Origin: Brienomyrus brachyistius
Lineage: Eukaryota > Chordata > Actinopteri > Osteoglossiformes > Mormyridae
Assembly: GCF_023856365.1 (NCBI RefSeq)
Contig: NC_064548.1
Span: 7,427,642-7,491,641 of the forward strand
Length of the DNA stretch: 64,000 nucleotides
Direction: 5' to 3'
The notes under the pieces are model-generated. The model was given only the letters and a program-made list of their open reading frames with translations. It was not told where the DNA came from and ran no database searches. The position numbers were made by a program, and so were the translations under genes. This document shows, piece by piece, positions 47,330 through 58,254 of the stretch. Each line of letters begins with the position of its first letter. Position 1 is the stretch's first letter.

Positions 47330-49060
47330 GGGCACCTCATGTAGAGGGGTCCCCACTCTCCTCCCCATGCTGTGACGCCGGTGCTCACAGGAAGCGTACT
47401 GAGGGCATGTCATGGAGAGCTGTCCCCACTCTCCTCCCCGTGCTGTGACACCGGTGCTCACAGGATGCGTACTGAGGGCATGTCATAGAGAGCTGTCCCC
47501 ACTCTCCTCCCCGTGCTGTGACACCGGTGCTCACAGGATGCGTACTGAGGGCATGTCATAGAGAGCTGTCCCCACTCTCCTCCCCGTGCTGTGACGCCGG
47601 TGCTCACAGGAAGCGTACTGAGGGCATGTCATAGAGAGCTGTCCCCACTCTCCTCCCTATGCTGTGATGCCGGTGCTCACGGGATGCGTACTGAGGGCAT
47701 GTAATAGAGAGCTGTCCCCACTCTCCTCCCCGTGCTGTGACACCGGTGCTCACAGGATGCGTACTGAGGGCATGTCATAGAGAGCTGTCCCCACTCTCCT
47801 CCCCGTGCTGTGATGCCGGTGCTCACAGGATGCGTACTGAGGGCATGTCATAGAGAGCTGTCCCCACTCTCCTCCCCGTGCTGTGATGCCGGTGCTCACA
47901 GGATGCGTACTGAGGGCATGTCATAGAGAGCTGTCCCCACTCTCCTCCCTATGCTGTGATGCCGGTGCTCACAGGATGCGTACTGAGGGCATGTCATAGA
48001 GAGCTGTCCCCACTCTCCTCCCCATGCTGTGATGCCGGTGCTCACAGGATGCGTACTGAGGGCATGTAATAGAGAGCTGTCCCCACTCTCCTCCCTATGC
48101 TGTGATGCCGGTGCTCACAGGATGCGTACTGAGGGCATGTCATAGAGAGCTGTCCCCACTCTCCTCCCTATGCTGTGATGCCGGTGCTCACAGGATGCGT
48201 ACTGAGGGCATGTCATAGAGAGCTGTCCCCACTCTCCTCCCCATGCTGTGATGCTGGTGCTCACAGGAAGCGTACTGAGGGCATGTCATAGAGAGCTGTC
48301 CCCACTCTCCTCCCCATGCTGTGACGCCGGTGCTCACAGGATGCGTACTGAGGGCATGTCATAGAGAGCTGTCCCCACTCTCCTCCCCATGCTGTGATGC
48401 CGGTGCTCACAGGATGCGTACTGAGGGCATGTAATAGAGAGCTGTCCCCACTCTCCTCCCTATGCTGTGATGCCGGTGCTCACAGGATGCGTACTGAGGG
48501 CATGTCATAGAGAGCTGTCCCCACTCTCCTCCCTATGCTGTGATGCCGGTGCTCACAGGATGCGTACTGAGGGCATGTCATAGAGAGCTGTCCCCACTCT
48601 CCTCCCCATGCTGTGATGCTGGTGCTCACAGGAAGCGTACTGAGGGCATGTCATAGAGAGCTGTCCCCACTCTCCTCCCCATGCTGTGACGCCGGTGCTC
48701 ACAGGATGCGTACTGAGGGCATGTCATAGAGAGCTGTCCCCACTCTCCTCCCCATGCTGTGACGCCGGTGCTCACAGGAAGCGTACTGAGGGCATGTCAT
48801 AGAGAGCTGTCCCCACTCTCCTCCCCATGCTGTGACGCCGGTGCTCACAGGATGCGTACTGAGGGCATGTCATAGAGAGCTGTCCCCACTCTCCTCCCCG
48901 TGCTGTGACGCCGGTGCTCACAGGATGCGTACTGAGGGCATGTCATAGAGAGCTGTCCCCACTCTCCTCCCCGTGCTGTGACGCCGGTGCTCACAGGATG
49001 CGTACTGAGGGCATGTCATAGAGAGCTGTCCCCACTCTCCTGCACATGATGCCAGTACAT
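47330..49060. repeat. 73-bp satellite array, about 23 copies, 365-bp higher-order repeat
   Basis: CCCCACTCTCCTCC recurs at 47351, 47424, 47497 and on to 49030, which is 23 intervals of exactly 73 bases with no net length change. Variants repeat every five units: GTAATAGAG at 47701, 48066 and 48431, and the ATGCTGGTGC variant at 48251 and 48616, all 365 apart. CCCTATGC pairs at 48093/48166 recur at 48458/48531. Copies are highly alike, differing at only a few sites such as CACAGGATGCG versus CACAGGAAGCG. Noncoding. Confidence 0.97.
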
Positions 49061-49061
49061 C

Positions 49062-49096
49062 CTCAGTACGCATCCTGTGAGCACCAGCGTCACAGC
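49062..49096. repeat. inverted partial unit at the 73-bp array end
   Basis: Thirty-five bases here are the reverse complement of unit positions 48975-49009 with one mismatch. The spacer is 52 bases. The array therefore ends in an inverted fragment that could form a hairpin with its last direct unit. Confidence 0.9.
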
Positions 49097-49165
49097 CCCG
49101 TGTGTATGGCGGTTGCTGGCCATGTCTCGCTCTGGCACCCCTGCCTGCTTCACGCTGCCCCTCTC

Positions 49166-49169
49166 TCGG

Positions 49170-49205
<36 letters not shown>

Positions 49206-49206
49206 G
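49166..49206. repeat. TA/CA compound microsatellite
   Basis: (TA)n runs into (CA)n. A second short (TA)n lies at 49278-49292. Confidence 0.95.
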
Positions 49207-49292
49207 CCATTAAGAGACCACAGCAAAAATTTTTGTCTCACTCATTTCTCAATTTACCAACAATTTGCGTCTGTGAATAATATATATATATG

Positions 49293-49640
49293 CAGCCTTA
49301 TTCTTATCTATTTCTCCTTAATGAACGGCTTCTTCCTTGCTTTATGGAGCTAATGCGAGGTTAATTTCACTCAGATGTGCCATCATGAACTCGTCACCAT
49401 CTACAGATCATACTCTCTGACTTTGTGGCCTAATTTATAAACACCAAAAAACACATGTTTTGATTCCCACCTATCCATTTGGAGCCCAGTAAGGCATTTC
49501 TGGGTACGAGCTCAAATTAACTTGGATTCTAGCTAATAAACAGTCTTGTTACTATTGCCGACCCATTATAATGAGTATGGATTCCGGCATTCTGCCGGTT
49601 AATGATATTTTAGCTTCTCTCACTGTAATGAGTAGCCCCC
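49293..49640. promoter_or_regulatory. candidate conserved noncoding element
   Basis: A unique AT-rich block between two large arrays contains GGAGCTAATGCGAGGTTAAT, GGCCTAATTTATAAACACC, CCCATTATAATGAGTATGG and CGGTTAATGATATTTTAGC. An old unique island preserved between fast-evolving arrays fits selective constraint, but this needs alignment. Confidence 0.35.
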
Positions 49641-49879
49641 CTCCCCACAGAAAGCACCCTTTATGATCGGTGGGATTTTATATTGTTTTTTTTTGTGGGA
49701 ATGAGACTCTGGGAAAATGAAAAAAAAAAAAACTATTATGATGTGTGAACGTGGAAAAAAACAGAAGTGAGCAGGTGCTTGAGGGAACAGCTACAGTGAT
49801 TACAGCTGAGGATTATGGGAAATGGGAGGAGTGGGGTCCTTACCTACACCATGTGAAAATACGTAAGTGGAAAACAGCT

Positions 49880-51404
49880 TATCCAGTTAGGGCTGGAGAA
49901 GGCAAAGTATTGCTGAACACAATGCTGTGCACAGTGCTTATCGCTCTACACGGTGCTGGGCAAATGGTTTAGGGAACATCATTGGGCATAGGGTTTTAGA
50001 CATCCTGTTTTGGGCACAGTGTTTTGGCCACATCACAATGTTTTTCAGCAAATTGCTGGGGACAGTATTGTGAAAACAGTATTGTGGGCACAATGTTTTC
50101 AGCACAGTTTTTGAAGTACAGCGTTTTCAGAAGTGTTTTGGGCCCAGTGCTAGGCACCGTGTTTTGGGCCCGGTGTTAGTCTCTGTGTGTTGGGCCCAGT
50201 GTTAGTCTCGGTGTGTTGGGCCCAGTGTTAGTCTCTGTGTTTTGGGCCCAGTGCTAGGCACGGTGTTTTGGGCCCGGTGTTAGTCTCTGTGTGTTGGGCC
50301 CAGTGTTAGTCTCGGTGTGTTGGGCCCAATGTTAGTCTCTGTGTTTTGGGCCCAGTGCTAGGCACGGTGTTTTGGGCCCAGTGCTAGGCACGGTGGGTTG
50401 GGCCCAATGTTAGTCTCGGTGTTTTGGGCCCAGTGCTAGGCACGGTGGGTTGGGCCCAATGTTAGTCTCGGTGTTTTGGGCCCAGTGCTAGGCACGGTGT
50501 GTTGGGCCCGGTGTTAGTCTCTGTGTTTTGGACCCAGTGCTAGGCACGGTGTGTTAGGACCGGTGTTAGTCTCTGTGTTTTGGGCCCACTGCTAAGCACG
50601 GTGTGTTGGGCCCGGTGTTAGTCTCGGTGTTTTGGGCCCAGTGCTAAGCACGGTGTTGAGCCCGGTGTTAGTCTCTGTGTTTTGGGCCCATTGCTAAGCA
50701 CGGTGTGTTGGGCCCGGTGTTAGTCTCGGTGTTTTGGGCCCAGTGCTAAGCACGGTGTGTTGGGCCCGATGTTAGTCTCGGTGTTTTTGCCCAGTGCTAG
50801 GCACGGTGTGTTAGGACCGGTGTTAGTCTCTGTGTTTTGGGCCCACTGCTAAGCACGGTGTGTTGGGCCCGGTGTTAGTCTCGGTGTTTTGGGCCCACTG
50901 CTAAGCACGGTGTTTTGGGCCCAGTGCTAGGCACGGTGTTTTGGGCCCAGTGTTAGTCTCAGTGTTTTGGGCCCACTGCTAAGCACGGTGTTTTGGGCCC
51001 AGTGCTAGGCACGGTGTTTTGGGCCCACTGCTAAGCACGGTGTTTTGGGCCCAGTGCTAGGCACGGTGTGTTGGGCCCAGTGTTAGTCTCAGTGTTTTGG
51101 GCCCAGTGCTAAGCACGGTGTTGAGCCCGGTGTTAGTCTCGGTGTTTTGGGCCCACTGCTAAGCACGGTGTTTTGGGCCCAGTGCTAGGCACGGTGTGTT
51201 GGGCCCAGTGTTAGTCTCAGTGTTTTGGGCCCAGTGCTAAGCACGGTGTTGAGCCCGGTGTTAGTCTCTGTGTTTTGGGCCCATTGCTAAGCACGGTGTG
51301 TTGGGCCCGGTGTTAGTCTCGGTGTTTTGGGCCCAGTGCTAAGCACGGTGTGTTGGGCCCGATGTTAGTCTCGGTGTTTTTGCCCAGTGCTAAGCACTGT
51401 CTTA
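49880..51404. repeat. 12-14-bp-based minisatellite with 26-bp dimers
   Basis: The core (50130-51400) consists of dimers such as GTGTTTTGGGCCCA plus GTGCTAGGCACG, alternating with GTGTTAGTCTCG-type units. The left flank (49880-50130) holds diverged single units of about 14 bases (TGTTTTGGGCACAG). A block starting CGGTGTTGAGCCCGGTG at 50651 recurs at 51244, a 593-base offset, and matches through GTGTTTTTGCCC. Part of the array was therefore duplicated as a block. Confidence 0.95.
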
Positions 51405-52988
51405 ATACAAATTACAAATACTTGCTCATCAAATATAACTAAATAAAATACAAAATACTGGTATGAGAAAATGTATTTAATTAAAATTTGTAATCTGATA
51501 ATACAAAAATAGATGAGAAATCAGAGCAGAACAGTGGTGTGGTGGTTGGGCTCACAATTCTGGGACCAGGGCTCATTGCTCCATGTGCCATTGTGGGGTT
51601 TCCTCCAGGTACTCTAGCTCCCCCCCCACACATGCTGAGATTAATTGGAGTTCCCAAATTGCCCATGATTGTGTGTGTGTGAGTGTGCCCTCCAGCAGGT
51701 TGGTGTCCCATCCTGGGTTGTTCCTTGCCTTGTCCAAGGATAAGCAATTACACAAAATGGGTGGATGTACATATAAAATAGTAATAGCACAACATATATG
51801 TGTCCTAGTAATGTGTAATATTTACAAAATATACAGTTTGCCCTAACTTTAAATATAATAATTTTGAGATTCACATGTGTCATAGTGTTTTTTCTGAAAT
51901 GAGAGGTGAGCAGGCTGCACCTGCAGCAGCAGGTTGAGGTTGGGGGGGGATTATCGCGATTCTGAAATGTTTGTGTCGCATTTTCGGTCTTGGTTTTTAC
52001 ACCATTTTTTTCAGCAATATTTTTATTGGTTTTATACAGTGTTTCACACAGACATAGAAACGTAATGAACAAACAATGACAACTGGTAATTTAGATGATA
52101 ACAGGAACATGCAAATGGCTTTTACACCCAGTGTTTCCCACAGAATTTGTGGCGGTGGCTGACGCGAAAGGAGGCACAGCAACACTTTCTTAAATTAATT
52201 ATCATAATGCATGAATTTCCTGCTGTCTTACAGTAGGGTGCGCAACATGCACAAACTCACAGAAACTCTTTTTTAGATATAGGCTCAAAAAATGGAACCA
52301 TGCCTATAATGTGCAACGTCAAGTTCACCAGTCAGTTCTCCATTTTACACAGGGTCAGTAGCCATAAAAGTGCTAACAGAAATTAATTATGTCCTTAGGA
52401 ACCAAAGTAGCTACCCTGATTCGTTGTTAATTAAGTCGTCCATATATGACAAACCACAAGATGCCACTGCCTGAACATGCCTGCTGGAATGAAGTAGAAT
52501 GTCACTAACAGGCTAGGAGGTTAATTCACAAGTTCCTGAGCATAGCTCCGCTGTTTGCTAATCGCTCTATAATGACATTCAGTGAGCAATAGTCTGATAG
52601 TATATTTTACTACATGCTTTTCCTTAAGGCAGTTTGCACCGAGCCCCAAAGCAGCTTCTTTCCTGGGATTACTGATCACGGGAAAACAAAGTTAACGACA
52701 AGCAAGTTGGGTCCAACAGGATGGGTCACGTGATTTACTTGCGTCTGGCCAAAGACAATGATATATTAAAGAAAACAAATAAAATGACACATTTTAAGTA
52801 CGTTAAATATTTTAAATATATAAATTTTTTTAAATACATAAAATACATAAATACTATGTAAAAAACAAAAGTATTTTGTTACAAATTACACCTGATTGTT
52901 ACCATCCAGCAAAATGCAAATTACAGAATATTCAAAAGTAATGAAATATGTATTTTAAATACATTTAATTGAAATACAGCCCATCCCT
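51405..52988. mobile_element. AT-rich insertion splitting the array
   Basis: The satellite stops at about 51400 and resumes at 52990, so this 1.6 kb probably inserted. Its ends are rich in AAATAC/GTATTT. The left has AAAATGTATTTAATTAAAAT and the reverse complement of the right has AATTAAATGTATTTAAAATA, which may be terminal inverted repeats. The right end, read outward on the minus strand, begins CAGGGATGGGC, a hAT-like terminus. It may be composite, because a SINE lies inside (51525-51770) and at 52131 CAGTGTTTCCCACAGAATTT looks like another hAT terminus. No transposase. Boundaries are approximate. Confidence 0.5.
51525..51775 (+). repeat. SINE-like fish repeat
   Basis: It has an ordered string of blocks typical of a widespread fish repeat: GTGGTGTGGTGGTTGGGCTC (tRNA-like head), GGGGTTTCCTCCAGGTACTC, ACATGCTGAGATTAATTGG, AGTTCCCAAATTGCCCATG, (TG)n, GTGCCCTCCAGCAGGTTGG, TGTCCCATCCTGGGTTGTTC and finally GGATAAGCAATTACACAAAA followed by TGGGTGGATG. 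It is nested in the larger insertion. Confidence 0.7.
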
Positions 52989-53055
52989 GGTTGTGAGCAC
53001 CGTGTTGTGAGCGCAGTGTTGTAGGCACAGTGTTTTGAACACAGTGTTGTGGGCA
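52989..53055. repeat. right remnant of the 12-14-bp-based array
   Basis: Five units of about 14 bases occur: GTTGTGAGCACCGT, GTTGTGAGCGCAGT, GTTGTAGGCACAGT, GTTTTGAACACAGT, GTTGTGGGCACTG. They are the same kind of single unit as the left flank of the main array, which supports a once-continuous array. Confidence 0.85.
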
Positions 53056-53269
53056 CTGGGGGGGCAGCTGGCTGTGCTGCAACCCCCGTGCGGCCCCAGC
53101 TGCCTGTGTCAGGTTAGTGGGTCCCCACTCACACTGATAATCAGCTTTATTACTGGCAGACTGTGCAGCTCAGACAGGCCAGCTGTCTGCCCTGTGGGAC
53201 GATTACCACAGGATTTCAGTCCATCGAGCCAGCGCCGCGTATTAGAGCCCCATTAAAAACTTAACCTGT
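53056..53269. other. intergenic, nothing recognised
   Basis: Short GC-rich stretch with no recognised feature. Confidence 0.5.
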
Positions 53270-53560
53270 ATACATTAACGGCAGAGTGAGCTCCATGCCG
53301 GCTACCTTGCTGGATGGCTGAGCCGCGCACTTAAAGCAAGCGATACCAACGGCACCATCCCCAGGCCTCTCCTGCTAATGACCATAATTACGACCACTCC
53401 TAGAATGATTATCATAACAATACTGGCACACACAATGAACAGAATAACAACAATAGCTATTAATTATTGCGAAGCATTAGAACTGCTACCACTGCCCTCA
53501 GATGGATAAATAGACACGAAAATGGATGGATTAAAATTAATTATTATGCAGAGCAATTTT
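53270..53560. promoter_or_regulatory. candidate conserved noncoding element
   Basis: A unique block contains CTCCTGCTAATGACCATAAT, GAATGATTATCATAACAAT and AGCTATTAATTATTGCG. Dense ATTA/TAAT cores. Motif-based only. Confidence 0.3.
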
Positions 53561-54414
53561 GACTGCTGAACAGAAGTGCCTTTAAACCATGTAGTTACAA
53601 CTGCGCCTGATGTACAATGAAAGATTTCTTTTTATTTATATTTTTATTTAGACCAAGCCTGTGAATTAACTAAAATCAACCACTACTAGGTGACCTATTA
53701 AGAAGACACTGTCAAATGATTTCCAGCGTGTCGGTAGCGATGCTGCTGGAGTGAGACGAGTGACACAGTTTACCCAAGACGCGGCTAAGCAGGCAGACAG
53801 AGAAGCTTCGGCGAGGTGCCCATTGCAGCCCGAAAAAGAGTCTTATGTCACTTTCCTGTTGGGAAAGAGATTAAACGCTTACAGCTGCTCCTCAGCCTCA
53901 GCCAAAACATCGCGATAAGGACATGCATCTCTGAAGGAGGCTGCAAGGCCAGATTAGACGAGAGGGCAAGTGGAAAAAGGACGAGCCGAAGGCCACAGCA
54001 CTGACAGCGCAGGACTGCTCTGGATCCCGGGTGTGGCGAGGTGGTGCCAGGCCGGGCTGCTCTGGAGTGTACTCGGTGCCAAGAGCATAATCCGCTAACC
54101 TGCAACCTGCAAACCGCATGGACTCTTCTAGTCCAAAATACTTACGATACAGGCCAGACTGAACATTCGGTGAGCAGGTGTAGAGGTTCAAGCAGGCTTC
54201 ATGTAAAAATTGATTGCATGTTCCAGCAGCAACTGGACATCCAGGCTTCTCTGAAATCTACAATCTACAATCCAAGCCCTTCAAAAGTCACGCAAAGCAT
54301 TTGGTCATCTCCTTGGTGTGGCGGGTCTGGGCATGGGGAGGGAGCACCTAGCCACCCCACCCAGACACCCGGGGAGAAGAAGGTTAGGTGGCGGGAGGGA
54401 GGACCTGGTCAGCA
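53561..54414. other. intergenic, nothing recognised
   Basis: No credible gene. Frames 53816-54451 carry no domain. Confidence 0.5.
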
Positions 54415-54715
54415 CACACACACACACACACACTCACACACATGTTTGTAATTATATCTCAGTGGGGACTCTCCATTCATTTCTATAGGAAAAACTGTTA
54501 TCCCAACATGACGACTTTAACCCCTACCCAGCCCTAACCTTAACCATAAGTAACCAAACAAAATACGAGACTTTTGGCATTATTCGTTTTTTGATTGCAT
54601 TCACAGATCTTTGTGAGGACCTGAAAAATGGTCCCCACAACATAACAGGACCCAATTTAGTCCCCCACAATGTAATGTAAACATAATCTACACACACACA
54701 CACACACACACAAAC
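54415..54715. repeat. CA-bounded interspersed repeat, copy B
   Basis: Second copy of the element at 7232-7555 in the same orientation, with the same block order (GTGGGGACTCTCCATTCATT, ACGACTTTAACCCCTACCC, ACTTTTGGCAT, GGTCCCCACAACAT) and again (CA)n on both sides. It lacks part of the 3' palindrome present in copy A. Confidence 0.8.
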
Positions 54716-54746
54716 ACGAGGAGAAGAGGAAAGTCAGTCACTCAAG

Positions 54747-55002
54747 TAGGGGTTTCCAACCTTTGATGACCACGTACCATGCTGTGCAAACATTTCACGG
54801 ACTGAGAAAACTTGTTAACCTGGGGGGGGGTAGATTTAATAAGGTTAGCTTTTTCCATTTTTTTCAGAGGCAATCAGAATGAACAAACATCAGGGGTCAT
54901 AAAAAAGGTGTGGCTTGAAAATACATAGTTTATTTTTGGAAATGAACTAATACCTCCCCCAAAGCCCCAGCGATTCACAGCCTGACGGAATGGGGACCCC
55001 TG
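54747..55002. mobile_element. hAT-like miniature element
   Basis: The left end TAGGGGTTTCCAACCTTTGA and the reverse complement of the right end, CAGGGGTCCCCATTCCGTCA, are terminal inverted repeats of the CAGGGGTCCCCAACC type seen in vertebrate hAT elements. Flanking 8-mers CACTCAAG and CTCTAAAC agree at 5 of 8 positions, consistent with an old 8-base target duplication. 256 bases, no transposase. Confidence 0.7.
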
Positions 55003-56249
55003 CTCTAAACCACTGTCAACACCAGGCGCCTTCAGCACTGCAGATGGACCACGTTTGATCCACAGTTAACAGTGCAGCCTAAGCCTTGGTGAATAGAAGA
55101 GAAAGCACAGCACCTTTTACAATAATGGAATGACATGGAGGCAGAAGGGCTCGGACCTGCCTCGCCTCAGGGTCCAGGAGGCCGGGCTCGAACCCACAGC
55201 CACGAGATGTGTGTCGGAGGGACACAGTAGCTCTATTCAGAAGGTACCGGGGCAGCCGTTGTACACATCACAAGTGTGAAAGTACGCCGTGTGCGTGTCT
55301 GGGGGGGGGGGGGGGTGGTGCAATCAATGTGCCCTTCTGTCTGTGCTGGGAGTGGGGGGGGGGTCAGCAGCAGGGGACCCCGGGAGGTGAGCTTTAGTGA
55401 CGCATTTTTAGCTAAATGCTGTAGCCGTCCTGAGAGATTTACAGTGTTTCTCAGTGGTGTTGTAAACACTATATGTATTTAATAAGCTTAAGACAAGTTT
55501 ACACAGCGGCCCCCTTTATTACACAGTGGCCCCCTTAATTTGGTGAAGGACGCACTGATTTCTATGCATTGCACACATATTCGTACACACAGACACACAC
55601 ACACGTTTGCATTCCTGTCTTTATGGGCCCTTTTCTCCAGCGACTGGCCAGTTAATGATTCCCAGTAACACCACCAATAACCTCGCTAACCACTCAAACG
55701 CCCAGAAAAATCAGAGCCTCTGAAGCATGCGGCCTCTATGACCTGCTTGGCTGTGCTTTTGTGAGGATGCCCCATGCCACTCAAAAGCACCCCCTCAAAG
55801 TGAGCGTTCTTAGCCCCAATCCCAACCGCAGTTATTCTGTTTTGTCTTGTGTAATTCACTAGTGACCTGTACATATTCAGATTCTGTAGTATAAGTATGA
55901 TATCATACATCTCAACAGGGTATGAAGCAAAAGTACAATCTGGGCTACCCACAATGCACTGTTCACATCTGCCTCCAGTGGCTGCACAAGTGTAATGACA
56001 GTAAGTCCAGACATGTCAATAAATTATCTGGAGAAAAACCTCACCCAACTACCTCATACATTCATTCTCCGCTGCTTACTGGTCAGTTTGTCCATACATG
56101 CAACGTTTTTCATGCTCTGCTTGGCAACCGGTTTCTATGAACAGTACATGGCAAACGGTAACATCTTCAAACCCAGTCCAATGCCCACATCGCCTCCCTG
56201 TGCCCCAATCCCCCCCCTCGCCTGAGACAGCCCCACCCCGCCCCCCCGC
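55003..56249. other. intergenic, possible tRNA-like fragment
   Basis: No credible gene. At 55185-55250 the minus strand has GTGGGTTCGAGCCCGG, a good B box, but the rest of a tRNA or SINE head is not convincing. There is a 15-G run at 55301-55315. ACACAGYGGCCCCCTT is doubled near 55500-55535. Confidence 0.5.
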
Positions 56250-56485
56250 GGTAATCAGAATTAAGCGACGCCATGCACGGCGCTAATCCCCAAGAGGATC
56301 TTAATTGTATCTGGTGTAACAGTTTCTGGAGCTACTCCCCTTGCAGACAGCCGCTGTGATTAAGGACGGTGGCCTACACGGCAAAATGGGTTCATTAGCC
56401 TAATAAAGGCCGGATAAGCATGGCTGTTCAGGCCCTAATGGCCCAGCTTTTCGGGGATCTGCTCTGAATACCTTGATGTTAATGG
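56250..56485. promoter_or_regulatory. candidate conserved noncoding element
   Basis: Unique, repeat-free block with CGGCGCTAATCCCC (TAATCC core), GATCTTAATTGTATCTGG, GCTGTGATTAAGGACGG, TTAGCCTAATAAAGGC and GGCCCTAATGGCCC. The mix of spaced TAAT cores and short palindromes is typical of developmental enhancers. Motif-based only. Confidence 0.35.
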
Positions 56486-56511
56486 CGAATTGGAGTGTCG
56501 GCCTGCTTCAG

Positions 56512-56536
56512 CTTCGCTCGCTCGCTCGCTCGCTCC
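56512..56536. repeat. CTCG tetranucleotide repeat
   Basis: (GCTC)n of about six units. Confidence 0.9.
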
Positions 56537-57069
56537 TCACGGACTCCGGAAGGTCTTACAGAGTGGGGCGGGGCAGCCAAGTGGGCTCTACAAATCTCCC
56601 AGGCTCCAGCTCCCGCGTGCTTTCTAGGCCATGTGCCGGGAAGCTCGCCCCCTGCAGGAATCCTCATGTAGCAGGGAACAGTAAGCCGCTGTTTCTACAT
56701 TTTGGGACACGTTTGAAGGGAGAGCATAAGCAAGAGTCTGGTGGCTGGGGGAGACACAAACAGATGCGATGTGAGATTGGTCAGTACTGGCGGGAGATGG
56801 CCCCATCTCCAGTGATAAAGGCAGAGCTGGGGCTGCCCCAATAACAGCCAAACAGCCCTTTAAATCGTCAAAGCGAAAAGCACATGGGCACAAAGCACAA
56901 ACTCAAAGCGACTACTTTTTAAGCAGTCCCAAGGCAGACAGAGTGCTATGCTAAGCCTCCACGGCAGCAGGAAAGCAGTACAGAAAGTAAGTAGCACAGA
57001 AAGCATGCAGCAGAAAAAACATGCAACAGAAAGCATGCTGGCAACAGTGATGATGACAGGCTAAAACAT
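56537..57069. other. intergenic, nothing recognised
   Basis: No gene. A short AGCACAGAAAGCATGCA repeat lies at about 56970-57050. Confidence 0.5.
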
Positions 57070-57295
57070 TGCATGTACCACATGCGGTCAGGCTACCACA
57101 TTACACCACTGACAGTCAGGCTGCAGTATTTCACACACCACATGCATTCAGGCTGCTGCATTACACACACCACACGCAGTCAGGCTGCCTTCTTACACTA
57201 CACGCACCACATGCAGTTAAGGTGCAGCATTTCATGCACCACACACATTCAGGCTGCCGTGTAACACGCACCACATGCGTTCCGGCTGCCACCCA
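57070..57295. repeat. about 32-bp minisatellite, 7 copies
   Basis: Units of the form CACCACATGCATTCAGGCTG plus CTGCATTACACA recur at 28-38-base spacing (mostly 32), with TCAGG cores at 57088, 57116, 57148, 57180, 57218, 57249 and 57280. Confidence 0.9.
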
Positions 57296-58254
57296 CAGTC
57301 CTTTTTGCTGTTCAAAGTTTGATAGGAGGGTCTGGGTGTGAAGCGTGCTGTTTGTCCAAATGGTTGTTCGTCCAGATGGCAAGGTCATAAGTAAAAGGGG
57401 CTGGGTGGTCACATGACTGTGAGGTCTGCATGTGCAGCATGATGGGAACACGTGTTTGAGCGTGTAGAGTAAGCTTTGATTCAGACACTTTCTAAAAACA
57501 CCTACTGATGATGCAAATGCGGTAGTTAAGTAACAAATAAATCCAGAAGATGACGCATCATAAAAGCATAACAGATCACAGGCACTGTACATGTTAATCA
57601 AGCAGGGGGTGCCGGTCTTCACCAGGCAGGCACCTCTGAGAGAGTGTTGGCATTTTCCTCCTGCTCCACGTGCCGCCGTACACCATGGGAGAATGTGCCA
57701 CGCTCGGCGTGCGAGCGCCACCGTGCTCAGCAAGCAGCCTCACCATCCGCAGACTCGCGAGCTTTAACCTACTTTTAAGTGCCAGGCCGGGACACACAGT
57801 GAGACTTAAGTACAAATGAACAGCTTTGCGTGGGCTGAACGATGATAAGAAAAGATCATAAACATCACAGTTACACTGTGGCATGAATGCACACAGGACC
57901 ACGCGCTGCCTGGGACTGGAACCACACCATGTGCTATTTGCAGGCACGGCGGCCCGGCCAGTGTACGGGTTGTTTCTGTGCTGTTTTTAGGAGATGGAAC
58001 TGCAATGCGCACTTCCTCCAGCAGTTGCGCTCTTCCATGCCCTGTGGGGTGATGACTACGCTGTCTTTAACGGGATTCCTGTGAGCTGCCAGGCGGGTAG
58101 CCTGTGACCCCACTGTGGCCTCGCCTTGTGTCCATTGCCCTCCAGTGAGCTTGTGACCTCCTTGGATCGTGCGCTGTAGGGGTCAGGGACAGATTCATCC
58201 AACTGGGGGGCGCTGCATCTGAGATTGTGATAAGATGCCTCACAGCTCATTCGG
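57296..58254. other. intergenic; one perfect GLI-type 9-mer
   Basis: No credible gene. TGGGTGGTC (57412-57420) is a perfect GLI-binding consensus on the minus sense (GACCACCCA), but about 0.5 such matches are expected by chance in 64 kb. Confidence 0.4.

Noticed and set aside
55185..55250. Possible tRNA gene on the minus strand
   Set aside because: A good B box is present, but no acceptor stem or A box could be matched. More likely a SINE relic or chance.
57412..57420. Perfect GLI-binding 9-mer
   Set aside because: Roughly 0.5 perfect matches are expected by chance in 64 kb on two strands, and it is not clustered with others. Not evidence of gli feedback regulation.
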